From positions 2,475,001 through 2,539,000 of the forward strand of contig NC_014551.1 in assembly GCF_000196735.1 (NCBI RefSeq): a stretch of 64,000 nt of DNA, in the 5' to 3' direction. This DNA is from Bacillus amyloliquefaciens DSM 7 = ATCC 23350. GTDB lineage: Bacteria; Bacillota; Bacilli; Bacillales; Bacillaceae. Shown piece after piece: positions 1-9,379 of this stretch (position 1 is the stretch's first letter; the number at the start of each line of letters is the position of its first letter). The notes under the pieces were generated by a model. That model was not told where the DNA came from and made no database searches. It was given only the letters and a program-made list of their open reading frames with translations. The position numbers were made by a program, and so were the translations under genes.

Positions 1-2104
1 ATTCAATCCGGGAGTGGAAAATTCCTTTTAAAGTCGCACATAGTGTTTTTGCGATCGTATCCAGCTCTCGGAATGTGAGATCACATTCTGAGAACTGCCC
101 GTCCTGAAGCTTGTCGGATATAATCCCCCGCACCAGTTTTTCAATACGTTCGGGATTGGGATTATGCATGGAACGGACGGCGGCTTCGACACTGTCGGCC
201 ACTGAGATAATAGCCGCTTCTTTTGATTGCGGCTTCGGTCCCGGGTAGCGGAACTCTTTCTCTGTAATCTGGTCGCCTTTTTCTTTCGCTTTATAATAAA
301 AGAATTTTAAAAGGGACGTTCCGTGATGCTGCTCCGCGATATCCACAAGCTCTTTCGGAAACTTGTAGCTTCTGAGCATATTCGCACCGTCTGTCGTATG
401 TGCGATGATGATATTTTTGCTGAGCTGAGGAGACAGCTTATCATGCGGATTATCCATATTCATCTGATTTTCAATAAAATATTGCGGGCGTTTCGTTTTG
501 CCGAGATCGTGATAATACGCTCCGACCCGTGCTAAAAGACCGTTCGCCCCTACAGCTTCACAGGCCGCCTCCGACAGATTTGCCACCATGACGCTGTGAT
601 GATATGTACCTGGTGTTTCCGTTAAAATCTTGCGAAGCAGGGGATGGTTCGGATTAGACAGTTCAATCAGCCTCATCGTTGAAAGAATCCCGAATCCCGT
701 CTCAAAAAACGGCATCAGGCCGATAATCAAAACGGATGAAGCAAGCCCCGAGACGACCCCCATCAGCATCAGCGTTCCGATTTCAACAGGTGACAGCGCC
801 GTATTTTGTATTAGCAAAAGCGACAGCACGATAATCATATTAATAAATGATACAAACAGTCCCGCCTGCAATATCTTTGATCTCGCGTTATGTTTTCCCA
901 AAAACAGAATGCCTGAAATGCTGCTTATTAAATAGTAAATACCGATCACATAATTAAACGTTCCCGTCACGCCTTGATTAAACATCATACTGCCGCAAAT
1001 CGCCAAAATGATGCTTCCTAAAATAGCGAGCCTTTCATTAAGCAGCAGCCTGAATAATATGGCGCCGGCGGCGATCGGAACTAAATAACCGATATTCGTG
1101 TATTCGATTTTTTGAAACAGGCTGACGACTTCCATTATGACAAGAATCAGCGTTGTAATAATGGAAAATAACAAAAGTGATTTATTTTTCAGCTTAAGTT
1201 CCTGCTGCTGTTTCTCAAAATAGTAGACAAGCGTAGCAATGAACAGACCGATCATCAGAAGGAGACCGCTGATCGGTTTTAACAGGTTGGAATTGTTCAA
1301 AAGTCCCGTTAATTCGAGCTTTCTGTATACTTCCCGATCGATCAGGTCATTCTCTTCAACAAGAACCTGTCCTTGTTTGATTTGAACCGGCTGGACACTG
1401 TCTGACGCTTCCTGGCGCTTTGCATCAGTCGCTTTCGGATCAAATACGTAATTCGGGATGACCGCATATTTTCCGATTTCAGTTGCCGCTGACAAATACT
1501 TTGACGGCACGGAAGCGCTTTTCAGCTCTTTTGCGACTTTTTCCTTCGCTTCCGCTAATTTTTCGGACGGTATCTCACTGCTCATCACCGTATTTACCGC
1601 AGTAATGACGGAATCTCTTACAAATGAGAAATCTTCATTGTTCGCATGGAGAAGCGATGTAATAGCATCTTCCGAGATGGATTCATTGACATCCTGTGTC
1701 AGCTTGCTTTTCACCGCTTTTACCAGCGATTTTTCCGAAGGTGACTTTTTGTCTTTATCCGCATCTTGTTTCACTTCACCGATGCTGTCAAAAATGGAAG
1801 TGATCAGGTCAAGCCGGTTGTCGGTATAGCCTTTTTTCAGAGTGTACTGATCTTCCACCGCATCTTCGGCCGCCTGTTTTTTCGCTTCCGTCGCCTGCTG
1901 GTCTTCCACGGTGGCGGGCGCGTAAATCGTCTTATCACTGACTGAAAACAAATCCAAATTAAGTGATTCAGGTTTTACATGAATAAAGAGCAAACCAAAC
2001 ATGATCGCTGAAAGCAGCAGATACAGCAGCACATGGGCTGAGCGGGCATGTCTGAAACTGCGGAACCGTTCCCGGGCGCCTTTACCCTTTCCCTTCTTTT
2101 TCAA
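1..2104 (-). CDS. yqfF: HD-domain membrane phosphodiesterase PgpH/YqfF (3' end cut by window)
   Basis: Polytopic membrane protein of the PgpH family, which hydrolyses cyclic di-AMP in the cytosol. About 700 codons are visible, close to the usual family length near 710, so only the last few residues are missing. A TTG start at 2104 follows a strong GGGAGGAGG ribosome site. The order is a basic N-terminus, one membrane segment, a long extracellular domain, a block of membrane helices, and a C-terminal HD domain with HHSVM, YYHDLGK and EQHHGTS metal-ligand motifs. It lies downstream of phoH, separated by a terminator. Family function is known; identity rests on sequence and gene order. Confidence 0.95.
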   Translation of the reverse strand, partial: MKKKGKGKGARERFRSFRHARSAHVLLYLLLSAIMFGLLFIHVKPESLNLDLFSVSDKTIYAPATVEDQQATEAKKQAAEDAVEDQYTLKKGYTDNRLDLITSIFDSIGEVKQDADKDKKSPSEKSLVKAVKSKLTQDVNESISEDAITSLLHANNEDFSFVRDSVITAVNTVMSSEIPSEKLAEAKEKVAKELKSASVPSKYLSAATEIGKYAVIPNYVFDPKATDAKRQEASDSVQPVQIKQGQVLVEENDLIDREVYRKLELTGLLNNSNLLKPISGLLLMIGLFIATLVYYFEKQQQELKLKNKSLLLFSIITTLILVIMEVVSLFQKIEYTNIGYLVPIAAGAILFRLLLNERLAILGSIILAICGSMMFNQGVTGTFNYVIGIYYLISSISGILFLGKHNARSKILQAGLFVSFINMIIVLSLLLIQNTALSPVEIGTLMLMGVVSGLASSVLIIGLMPFFETGFGILSTMRLIELSNPNHPLLRKILTETPGTYHHSVMVANLSEAACEAVGANGLLARVGAYYHDLGKTKRPQYFIENQMNMDNPHDKLSPQLSKNIIIAHTTDGANMLRSYKFPKELVDIAEQHHGTSLLKFFYYKAKEKGDQITEKEFRYPGPKPQSKEAAIISVADSVEAAVRSMHNPNPERIEKLVRGIISDKLQDGQFSECDLTFRELDTIAKTLCATLKGIFHSRIE

Positions 2105-2148
2105 AACAAGAACCTCCTCCCTGAAACATCAGGAACACATCATATAAA

Positions 2149-2178
2149 AATGACCCGATAACGGGAGATCGGGTCATT
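2149..2178 (-). terminator. Rho-independent terminator after phoH
   Basis: Perfect 11-bp stem AATGACCCGAT/ATCGGGTCATT with an 8-nt loop. On the minus strand it is followed by a short T-rich stretch. It separates phoH from yqfF. Confidence 0.8.
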
Positions 2179-2183
2179 TTGCA

Positions 2184-3143
2184 TTACTTTTGCTTATCAT
2201 AAGCTTCAATAATTTTTGCAACAAGCGGATGTCTGACCACATCTGTCTGGTCAAGTTCAATCACGGAAATGCCGTTTATGTCCTTCAGCATATCCCTCGC
2301 TACTGCAAGTCCCGATGTGACGCCTTTCGGCAGGTCAATTTGGCTTACGTCGCCCGTAATGATCATTTTAGAGCCAAAACCCAATCTCGTCAAAAACATT
2401 TTCATTTGAGCGGGGGTGGTATTCTGGGCCTCATCAAGAATCACATACGCGTCGTCAAGCGTCCGCCCTCTCATATAGGCGAGCGGGGCGATTTCGATAA
2501 CCCCTCTTTCCATAAGACGTTCCGTATGGTCGCTTCCGAGCACATCATGGAGCGCGTCATACAGCGGGCGCAGGTAAGGATCTACTTTTTCCTTTAAATC
2601 TCCGGGCAGAAAACCGAGGCTCTCGCCGGCTTCCACAGCGGGTCTTGTTAAAATGATTTTTTTAATGTGGCCGTTTTTTAAAGCATGCACCGCTTTTACG
2701 ACCGCCAAATATGTTTTGCCGGTTCCCGCCGGCCCGATGCCGAACACCATGTCGTTTTTCTTCATCGCCGCGACATATTCTCTCTGGCCGAGGGTTTTGA
2801 CACGGATCGGTTTGCCTTTTGCCGTTTTCGTTATTTCTTCTTCATACATGCTTTCAAAATAGTCCAGTTCATCTTTCTTTGCCATTTTCACGGCATACAG
2901 CACATCACGTTCCGAAATCTCGATCCCCTTGCGAATTAAAGTAAGGAGCGAGCCCAATAATCTGTCAGCAATCTCAAAAGACTCATCATTGCCGGAAACG
3001 TAAATGGTTTCACCGCGTGTGATGATGCTTACGCCCAGATCCTTCTCCATCAAATGTAAAAAGGCGTCTTGGCTGCCGAACAAAGAAAGTGCTTCGTCCG
3101 GGCTTTTCAGTTTGTGATTCATCGCAAGTAAATGTTCTGCCAT
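2184..3143 (-). CDS. phoH: PhoH family ATPase
   Basis: Cytoplasmic P-loop ATPase of the PhoH family, 319 aa, full length. It has an N-terminal KH-like region and then a Walker A (GPAGTGKT, about residues 137-144) and Walker B (VILDEAQN). The LTRPAVEAGE segment is typical of PhoH. Such proteins are linked to RNA metabolism and often sit beside ybeY, but the exact reaction is not settled. The start at 3143 lies 3 nt after the yqfD stop, which suggests coupling with yqfD. Confidence 0.93.
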   Translation of the reverse strand: MAEHLLAMNHKLKSPDEALSLFGSQDAFLHLMEKDLGVSIITRGETIYVSGNDESFEIADRLLGSLLTLIRKGIEISERDVLYAVKMAKKDELDYFESMYEEEITKTAKGKPIRVKTLGQREYVAAMKKNDMVFGIGPAGTGKTYLAVVKAVHALKNGHIKKIILTRPAVEAGESLGFLPGDLKEKVDPYLRPLYDALHDVLGSDHTERLMERGVIEIAPLAYMRGRTLDDAYVILDEAQNTTPAQMKMFLTRLGFGSKMIITGDVSQIDLPKGVTSGLAVARDMLKDINGISVIELDQTDVVRHPLVAKIIEAYDKQK

Positions 3144-3146
3144 TCT

Positions 3147-4337
3147 TTAGTCTCCCTGAACAATAGGTGTGGTTTGAACGATATCTTCTATAACTTGGTA
3201 GAGAATAATCAACTTTACTTTACCATTCTCAACGGATTGGTGCAAAACTTTTTCACTTTCCACCTCTCCGCTGCCGCTTAATCGCTTTTCTACGTCTTGC
3301 CTGCCCATTTTGATGCCGGCCTGAACCGCTTCGTCTTTTTTATAAGTCCGCACGGATGTTTCGCTTTCTCTTATATGTTCTTGGACGTAAGAAACAGGGA
3401 GCTTTAACCCCAGAAATTGAAACGGGTGCTTTTCTTCCTCGGTTTTCGGATGTTTCAGCGGCTCTTCATTAAACCCGAAGCCCCAAAAAGGCACGCCCCA
3501 TGATCCGAAAGACAGCTTGTGCTTCGTCCTTACTTTACCCGTATATAGCGTAAATGATGTTTCAAGAGGCACGGTTACTTCAGACTTGTACCATGTTTCT
3601 CCGTAAATTTCCGCTTTTGAGGTGACTTTCTTCTGCTGCTCTTCATTACCGATCAGACCTGAGACAAGGAGCTGGCCTTTGTCAACATGATCGTTCACAA
3701 AAGCCATCGGCTGACCCTTTTGCACGAACATTCTTTTGATGACCGCTTTCTTTTTGGCAACAATATGGCGGGGGCTCAAGTATTTTTCTTTTGTCGGTTC
3801 ATTTTTTTCGACCACTTTCATATGAAGGGCTGTCCCGTTCAATTCCACACCGACCCACGTAATATTTTCGATGCCGTTTGTTAATGATTTTTGAATTTTC
3901 TCCGGCGTCATCATTAAAAATTGCAAACGGCCTTTTTTCACACCGATTTCTTCAAGGTGCTTTACCATCTGATGCTCAGTTTCGGGCTTGGCCCCTTTAA
4001 TATCGATTTCCCAAATCATGTTGGACAAAAGGAACAATATAATGAAAAAAATCACAAACCCCGCGGTAAAGCCTATGTTTAATTTAGATTTGAGAAGCAG
4101 AAAGGGCAGGCCCTTTCTTTTTGTAAAGCTTGCTTTGCATTCATGGTTTCTGATGACTCTTCTGAAAGCATGTACATCCTGAAGCTGAATCATAAGCATT
4201 ACACAGTCTTGCTTTTTTTTCACCGCAAAGATAGCAATTCCGTTTCTTGTACATTCATTAAGCAGCCGTTCAATTCCTTTTCCTTTGACTTCCATTTGGA
4301 CTTTACCCGAAAAAAATGACAGCCATTTGTTTTTCAC
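3147..4337 (-). CDS. yqfD: Sporulation protein YqfD
   Basis: 396-aa protein matching YqfD, a sporulation stage IV-type membrane protein of Bacilli. A membrane helix lies near residues 85-105 (FVIFFIILFLLSNMIWEI), followed by a large domain likely outside the cytoplasm. The N-terminal 75 residues are cytoplasmic and basic. It follows yqfC, and the two genes appear to form a forespore/mother-cell expressed pair, as in B. subtilis. The molecular role is unknown. Confidence 0.92.
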   Translation of the reverse strand: MKNKWLSFFSGKVQMEVKGKGIERLLNECTRNGIAIFAVKKKQDCVMLMIQLQDVHAFRRVIRNHECKASFTKRKGLPFLLLKSKLNIGFTAGFVIFFIILFLLSNMIWEIDIKGAKPETEHQMVKHLEEIGVKKGRLQFLMMTPEKIQKSLTNGIENITWVGVELNGTALHMKVVEKNEPTKEKYLSPRHIVAKKKAVIKRMFVQKGQPMAFVNDHVDKGQLLVSGLIGNEEQQKKVTSKAEIYGETWYKSEVTVPLETSFTLYTGKVRTKHKLSFGSWGVPFWGFGFNEEPLKHPKTEEEKHPFQFLGLKLPVSYVQEHIRESETSVRTYKKDEAVQAGIKMGRQDVEKRLSGSGEVESEKVLHQSVENGKVKLIILYQVIEDIVQTTPIVQGD

Positions 4338-4354
4338 ATTATTTCCCCCCGGCT

Positions 4355-4636
4355 TTATGAATCGACATATCGTACGTGATCTATCGTGCCTTCCAAAAGA
4401 ATTTCCTCAGGAAGGATTGCCTTAATGACCAAGTTTTTTCCTGATATGATACATTGCCCCTGCTTGAGCATCAGCCTGACTTCTTCTTCGCTGAACAGCA
4501 AGAGGCCTCTGTGATTCTCTATGTAGATATGAAGTCTGCCGACCATCGTAATACGAGGCAGATCCATCATAACGTCCGGGGGAATTTCCAATGCTCTTGT
4601 CAGCCATGCCTTTACACGATTCTTTCTTTGCCCCAT
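4355..4636 (-). CDS. yqfC: Sporulation protein YqfC
   Basis: Small 93-aa YqfC family protein, found with yqfD in spore formers; function unknown. I chose the ATG at 4636. The upstream in-frame ATG at 4657 is ATGAAAGGGGG, so it would consume its own ribosome site. The site GAAAGGGGG is also the 3' arm of a terminator hairpin (4643-4686). Confidence 0.9.
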   Translation of the reverse strand: MGQRKNRVKAWLTRALEIPPDVMMDLPRITMVGRLHIYIENHRGLLLFSEEEVRLMLKQGQCIISGKNLVIKAILPEEILLEGTIDHVRYVDS

Positions 4637-4642
4637 AAAAAA

Positions 4643-4686
4643 AGAACCCCCTTTCATCTCATATGTATGATTAGAAAAGGGGTTCT
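4643..4686 (-). terminator. Terminator of the yqfB operon whose 3' arm is the yqfC ribosome site
   Basis: On the minus strand AGAACCCCTTTTC pairs with GAAAGGGGGTTCT across an 18-nt loop and is followed by seven T. It is a classic terminator just after the yqfB stop. The right arm carries GAAAGGGGG, the only good Shine-Dalgarno for yqfC, so read-through RNA would mask yqfC translation. Confidence 0.75.
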
Positions 4687-4692
4687 AACACT

Positions 4693-5127
4693 TTATTTTT
4701 TACGGATGCTCCGCATGGTCCGGTGAGGTTTTTTCGCACGGGGCGGGCCTAAAATCTCACTGAATATGATGCCTTGCACCGCAGTTTCTTTCTTTATTTT
4801 GAGGGCTGGTTTCTTCAGAGTCGTATTTCGTTGGCGTGCAGATGTCAGCAGATGTTCAAGCCCATTGAACATCTGCTCTGTCTCCGCAAGCCGCTTTTCA
4901 GCTTCCCTTCTTTTTTTCTCAAAAGGGTTCTCTTCTGAAACGGCAGGCATTTCTTCCGCTTCCGGCTTGTGCTCTTTATGCGGCTGTTTGTGCTCCTGCT
5001 TTTTTGCCTGATTCTCGGGACGTGTGCCCGGCGGACGTTTTTCATCTTTGTTTTTCTTGCCGAATATTGCCGATATAATGCCGATGACGGCGGCAATGAC
5101 GAGCGGATTTGTCAGAATCTCGTGCAT
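4693..5127 (-). CDS. yqfB: Conserved hypothetical protein YqfB
   Basis: 144 aa with one N-terminal membrane segment (LVIAAVIGIISAIFG). A long charged, Lys/Glu/Pro-rich low-complexity middle and a basic C-terminus follow. It is the third gene of the yqeZ-floA-yqfB operon, preceded by SigW-type promoter sequence. No enzymatic motif is seen. A link to flotillin-rich membrane regions is inference from context. Confidence 0.85.
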   Translation of the reverse strand: MHEILTNPLVIAAVIGIISAIFGKKNKDEKRPPGTRPENQAKKQEHKQPHKEHKPEAEEMPAVSEENPFEKKRREAEKRLAETEQMFNGLEHLLTSARQRNTTLKKPALKIKKETAVQGIIFSEILGPPRAKKPHRTMRSIRKK

Positions 5128-5154
5128 ATAGCGGCTCCCTCCTTAATAGAGAGG

Positions 5155-6147
5155 TTATTGTTGGTCTTCATCTTGCTGGTCATTCGTCAGCTTGCCGATA
5201 GAATCCCTCATGTCCGTGTCAGCGTCGATATTTTTTATGTTCATATAATCCATGACACCGATGTTGCCTTCACGCAATGCTTCAGCCATCGCAAGCGGAA
5301 CTTCCGCTTCGGCTTCCACGACTTTCGCACGCATTTCTTCTACGCGTGCGCGCATTTCCTGCTCTTGGGCGACGGCCATGGCGCGGCGCTCTTCCGCTTT
5401 GGCCTGCGCAATGTTTTTGTCTGCTTCTGCCTGATCTGTCTGAAGAATCGCTCCGATGTTTTTACCGATATCAACGTCGGCGATGTCAATCGAGAGAATT
5501 TCAAATGCAGTGCCTGAATCCAGCCCTTTGCCAAGGACGGTCTGTGAAATCATATCAGGGTTTTCAAGCACTTTTTTATGATTATTCGAGGAACCGATTG
5601 TCGAGACAATCCCTTCTCCGACACGGGCGACAACCGTCTCTTCTCCCGCTCCCCCGACAAGACGGTCGATATTGGCTCTTACCGTGATTCTGGCTTTTGC
5701 TTTTACTTCAATTCCGTCCATGGCGACACCCGCGATAAACGGTGTTTCAATAACCTTCGGATTTACGCTCATCTGTACGGCTTCCAATACGTCGCGCCCG
5801 GCCAGGTCAATGGCTGCGCATCGCTCGAATGACAGCTCAATATTGGCGCGCTGTGCCGCAATCAGGGCATTAACCACCCTGTCGACATTACCTCCGGCCA
5901 GATAGTGGCTTTCGAGCTGATTTGTTGTAGCGGCTAGGCCTGCTTTATGCGCTTTGATTAACGGATTGACAACGCGGCTTGGTATAACGCGGCGCAGCCT
6001 CATCCCGACCAAAGTGAAAATACTGATTCTGACTCCTGCTGCAAGCGCCGAAATCCATAGCATCACCGGTACAAAGGTGAAGAATATGGCTAACACAATA
6101 ATGGCAGCTGCAACTAATGCTAAAATCGCCAAACTTGACAGTTCCAT
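5155..6147 (-). CDS. floA: Flotillin-like protein FloA
   Basis: 330-aa bacterial flotillin (YqfA). An N-terminal membrane hairpin (residues 1-40) precedes an SPFH domain and an Ala/Glu-rich coiled-coil C-terminus ([15 protein letters not shown] region) that drives oligomerisation. FloA organises membrane microdomains and fluidity. It follows the NfeD protease partner YqeZ, the standard NfeD-flotillin pairing, and belongs to the SigW envelope-stress operon. Confidence 0.95.
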   Translation of the reverse strand: MELSSLAILALVAAAIIVLAIFFTFVPVMLWISALAAGVRISIFTLVGMRLRRVIPSRVVNPLIKAHKAGLAATTNQLESHYLAGGNVDRVVNALIAAQRANIELSFERCAAIDLAGRDVLEAVQMSVNPKVIETPFIAGVAMDGIEVKAKARITVRANIDRLVGGAGEETVVARVGEGIVSTIGSSNNHKKVLENPDMISQTVLGKGLDSGTAFEILSIDIADVDIGKNIGAILQTDQAEADKNIAQAKAEERRAMAVAQEQEMRARVEEMRAKVVEAEAEVPLAMAEALREGNIGVMDYMNIKNIDADTDMRDSIGKLTNDQQDEDQQ

Positions 6148-6171
6148 CTAATTCCTCCTCAAGGTTATCAT

Positions 6172-7488
6172 CTATATTTCTCTCACGACAATGCGTGAGC
6201 CTTCCACTTTCACTACTTTCACCTGTCTGTCTTTTTCAGTGAATGACCCTTCCGAAACAACATCCAGACGTTCATCATCAATAATGACGGTGCCTGACGG
6301 TCTGAGGGCTGTAGCGGTAACGCCGACTTTCCCCAATAGCTCCGTCCGGTTCTGATTTGAGACATAACCGCTCTCCGTGCTTGTTGAATCAGTTAATATC
6401 AATTTCTTAAAGAATTTCATCCGTTTCCCCAACACCCTTGTTAATATGATAAAGGCTGTAATAGACACAGCAAAGGCGATCAAGAGAGAAACCGCCATTA
6501 CAGTAAAGCTGCCCGCAGCGAGAAAGAGACTTGCGATGACGCCCGCAATCCCGATAAGGCCGATTATACCCCCGGGCAGAAAAATCTCTAAAAGGATAAA
6601 CACCAAGCCCGCGCAAAATAAGAATATACTGTCATAGCCGGCAAATCCGGCTGCGATATGGCCGGCGAAAAACAGCAGCAAGGCTGTCAGTCCGACGGCA
6701 CCCGGTATTCCGAGGCCCGGCGAAAACAATTCAATGGTCAAACCAAGCAAAGCAAGCGTTAATAAGACGGGGACAACAAACGGATTCGTCAGCCATCTGC
6801 TTAATTTGCCGACAAAACCCTCTTTTGCATGATGAACATCCGATTTATCAAAACCGAGCTTTGTATATAAAGCATCAAGGTTTGAAACCGTACCCTCCGA
6901 ATATCCGACTTCCTTGGCTTTTTCAGCTGTCAGTGTCAGCAGCTTTCCCTTAGGAGCCCCCGCTTCTTTTGCATTGATGGCGGGGTCTGCCATGGCCAGG
7001 GCGTATTTCGGATTTCGGTTGTTTTTAGCCGCTGCGTCCTCCATTTCTGCATGCCACAGCGATTGGGCCTTTTTGTCTGCCGCGTTTCCTTTTCCGTCGA
7101 TGATGGCTGCGGCACCCATTTTTCCGCCCGGCGCCATATAGATTTCATCTGCCTGAAGCGCTATATAAGCTCCGGCAGAAAGCGCCCGTTTATTCACGTA
7201 AGCGGTAACAGGCACATCCGAACCGCCGATGATATCTGCAATATCCAAGGCTGATTGAACGGCTCCTCCCGGTGTATTGATGTCAAGGATAATGTGTGAC
7301 GCACCGGATTCCTTCGCATCTTTGAAAGAACGCGATAAAAACGAGGCGAGCCCCTGTTCGACATTTTTCTCAACCGGGATGACATACACCGATGGATGAT
7401 CAGCTTTTGCGTTCAACTGAACCCCTAATAAAGATAATACAAATAAGCCAAATAGAGCAACAGCAATTCCGGTTTTTTTTCGGAACAA
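6172..7488 (-). CDS. yqeZ: NfeD-type membrane serine protease YqeZ
   Basis: 438-aa long-form NfeD. It has a signal peptide, a ClpP-class serine protease domain (catalytic Ser in SAGAYIALQAD), a block of membrane helices and a C-terminal OB-fold domain. Long NfeD proteins work with flotillins/stomatins in membrane quality control. It is first in the yqeZ-floA-yqfB operon, with a SigW-type promoter at 7528-7553. Confidence 0.93.
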   Translation of the reverse strand: MFRKKTGIAVALFGLFVLSLLGVQLNAKADHPSVYVIPVEKNVEQGLASFLSRSFKDAKESGASHIILDINTPGGAVQSALDIADIIGGSDVPVTAYVNKRALSAGAYIALQADEIYMAPGGKMGAAAIIDGKGNAADKKAQSLWHAEMEDAAAKNNRNPKYALAMADPAINAKEAGAPKGKLLTLTAEKAKEVGYSEGTVSNLDALYTKLGFDKSDVHHAKEGFVGKLSRWLTNPFVVPVLLTLALLGLTIELFSPGLGIPGAVGLTALLLFFAGHIAAGFAGYDSIFLFCAGLVFILLEIFLPGGIIGLIGIAGVIASLFLAAGSFTVMAVSLLIAFAVSITAFIILTRVLGKRMKFFKKLILTDSTSTESGYVSNQNRTELLGKVGVTATALRPSGTVIIDDERLDVVSEGSFTEKDRQVKVVKVEGSRIVVREI

Positions 7489-7527
7489 GGCAAATATACC
7501 CTCCTTCCTGCTTCATTCTTCTTTATA

Positions 7528-7553
7528 TACGTAACAAATGTACTTTAGTTTCA
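7528..7553 (-). promoter_or_regulatory. SigW-type ECF promoter for yqeZ-floA-yqfB
   Basis: The minus strand reads TGAAAC, a 16-nt spacer, then CGTA, which is the consensus layout of Bacillus SigW promoters. It sits about 40 bp ahead of yqeZ. The B. subtilis yqeZ operon is a known SigW target. Confidence 0.85.
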
Positions 7554-7566
7554 TTTTTTTATGTAT

Positions 7567-7602
7567 AAAAAAAGACATCTCTCCAGGAAAGATGTCTTTT
7601 TC
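7567..7602. terminator. Terminator after yqeY
   Basis: Inverted repeat AAAAGACATCT/AGATGTCTTTT with A and T runs on both sides. It ends the rpsU-yqeY transcript and may work in both directions. Confidence 0.85.
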
Positions 7603-7609
7603 TTGTCAA

Positions 7610-8056
7610 TTAGGATAATTGACTGCTGACAAGTCTGTTAATCACACTGCCGTCAGCTTTACCTTTTACTTTAGGCATAATAGCACTCATCACTTTGCCC
7701 ATGTCCGCTTTAGAGCTCGCACCGACTTCAGCGATGGTTTCATTTACGATTGTCTGCAGCTCTTCTTCAGAAAGCTGCTTCGGTAAATAAACTTCTAAAA
7801 TGTCCAGCTCTTTTTGAACTTTATCTACTAAATCTAAACGATTAGCGTTTGAAAATTCATGGAGGGAGTCTTTACGTTGCTTAAGTTCACGAGATAGGAC
7901 AGTAAGTTCCTCATCCTCGGTCAAACTGTCTTTCTTAAGCTTAATTGCTTCGTTTTGAAGTGAAGCTTTCACCATTCGAACGACAGTCAGTTTGTCTTTC
8001 TCACGGCTTTTCATATACAGCTTCATATCTTGGTTAAGTCGCTCAAGAAGACTCAT
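7610..8056 (-). CDS. yqeY: GatB/YqeY domain protein
   Basis: 148-aa stand-alone YqeY protein, related to the tail domain of the GatB amidotransferase subunit. That domain binds tRNA, but the function of free YqeY is not firmly known. It has a helical N-terminal bundle and a C-terminal domain ending [11 protein letters not shown]. It lies directly after rpsU in one transcript, the usual arrangement. Confidence 0.93.
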   Translation of the reverse strand: MSLLERLNQDMKLYMKSREKDKLTVVRMVKASLQNEAIKLKKDSLTEDEELTVLSRELKQRKDSLHEFSNANRLDLVDKVQKELDILEVYLPKQLSEEELQTIVNETIAEVGASSKADMGKVMSAIMPKVKGKADGSVINRLVSSQLS

Positions 8057-8070
8057 AAATCCACCCTCTT

Positions 8071-8244
8071 TTAGAATTTGCGTTTTCTAGCAGCTTCTGA
8101 CTTTTTCTTGCGCTTTACGCTAGGTTTTTCATAAAATTCGCGCTTTCTTGCTTCTTGCAAAGTACCTGTCTTTGATACACTGCGTTTGAAGCGACGAAGA
8201 GCATCTTCAAGCGATTCGTTTTTTCTAACGACCGTTTTTGACAT
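8071..8244 (-). CDS. rpsU: 30S ribosomal protein S21
   Basis: 57-aa S21, very basic, ending in a Lys/Arg-rich tail. The start was set at [11 protein letters not shown] (8244), after CGGAGGGAGGG. The longer open frame upstream adds 18 residues not found in S21. S21 sits on the 30S platform and helps in mRNA start-site selection. First gene of rpsU-yqeY. Confidence 0.97.
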
Positions 8245-8415
8245 TCTCTTTCCCTCCCTCCGAATACACCAATCGACTACCTTTAAAAAGATACACATAT
8301 AAACATGTACTTTGACATTATAATATAAGCCATCAGTCAGGTCAACTAAGTGAGTTCACTTTTCCGGCATGAAACAGGTGGCTTGTCTATATAATGACGG
8401 AAAGGGGTGTTTCGT

Positions 8416-9342
8416 TTGCTGATACTGATTCTTTTCACTGCACTTATCCTGATTTTTTTACTCGGAATGAGCCTGCTCAGACAGGGACTGATCGCATTAA
8501 CGTATTCAAAAATTGAGAAGAGCCTGCTCTTGTTTACCGACCACCCGTTGAAAGCTTTTCTCATTAGCATCGTATTCACGGGTTTTCTTCAGAGCAGCTC
8601 AGCCTTTATGGTCATTGTTATCGGCTTTGTCAGTGCAGGCGCTTTACCTTTTAAACGGACGATTCCGATGATTCTCGGCACGAATGTCGGCTCCACATTT
8701 ACGACGGAATTTTTGGCCATAAAAATGGATGTGCTCATTTGGGTTCTTTTTATCGGCGGCCTTGTGCTGATTCTCATCCGTAAATACCCGTTCAGGCAGA
8801 TCGGCATAAGCTTCCTCGGTCTCGGCATCATCTTTTTTTGCATCACATGCTTCAGCCGTCTTGCCGTTCCGCTGACAGAAATGAAGGCGGGAGCGGAGGT
8901 ATTGCGCCATGTAAATGATTCAAGCTGGTCCGCTCTTTTTATCGGCATGATATTGACTGCAATCATTCATTCAAGCTCCGTCTGCATCGGCATTTTAATG
9001 AGCTTTATGAACGAAGGGATGATCGGCATTGATCAGGCGGTCAGCGTCGTTTTGGGATCTAATATCGGGACATGCGTCACGGCCGTCATGGCTGCTGTTT
9101 CAGGCGGCTATGCCGCCAGACAGACCGCCGGCGCTCACGTTGTCTTTAATATTCTCGGCGTACTCCTCGTGTTTCCCTTCCTGTCCGCAACAGCGGATTT
9201 TACGGAGCGGCTGTCTGACGATCCCGCGCAAAAGATCGCGCATTTCAGCCTTTTGTTTAATGTTGTCACCGCCTTATTGTTTCTCCCGTTCACTCATTTG
9301 TTTTACCGGCTGATTGACAGGCTGATCCCTGCGAAACCGTAA
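8416..9342 (+). CDS. yqeW: Na/Pi-cotransporter family protein YqeW
   Basis: About 308-aa membrane protein of the Na+/phosphate cotransporter II family. It shows the internal duplication typical of the fold: QSSSAFMVIVIGF with GTNVGST, then HSSSVCIGILMSF with GSNIGTC. The start is probably the TTG at 8416, 8 nt after AAAGGGG; a GTG at 8407 lies inside that ribosome site. It is transcribed away from rpsU. The substrate is likely phosphate, from family membership. Confidence 0.9.
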   Translation: MLILILFTALILIFLLGMSLLRQGLIALTYSKIEKSLLLFTDHPLKAFLISIVFTGFLQSSSAFMVIVIGFVSAGALPFKRTIPMILGTNVGSTFTTEFLAIKMDVLIWVLFIGGLVLILIRKYPFRQIGISFLGLGIIFFCITCFSRLAVPLTEMKAGAEVLRHVNDSSWSALFIGMILTAIIHSSSVCIGILMSFMNEGMIGIDQAVSVVLGSNIGTCVTAVMAAVSGGYAARQTAGAHVVFNILGVLLVFPFLSATADFTERLSDDPAQKIAHFSLLFNVVTALLFLPFTHLFYRLIDRLIPAKP

Positions 9343-9374
9343 AAAAACCGATGCGCGAGGGCATCGGTTTTTTT
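9341..9374. terminator. Bidirectional terminator between convergent yqeW and mtaB
   Basis: AAAAAACCGATGC/GCATCGGTTTTTT stem with a short loop, A-rich before and T-rich after. It serves both converging genes. Confidence 0.88.
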
Positions 9375-9379
9375 ATCTG

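Noticed and set aside
4422-4607. Alternative 61-codon frame within yqfC
   Set aside because: Overlaps yqfC in another frame, no homology or ribosome site.
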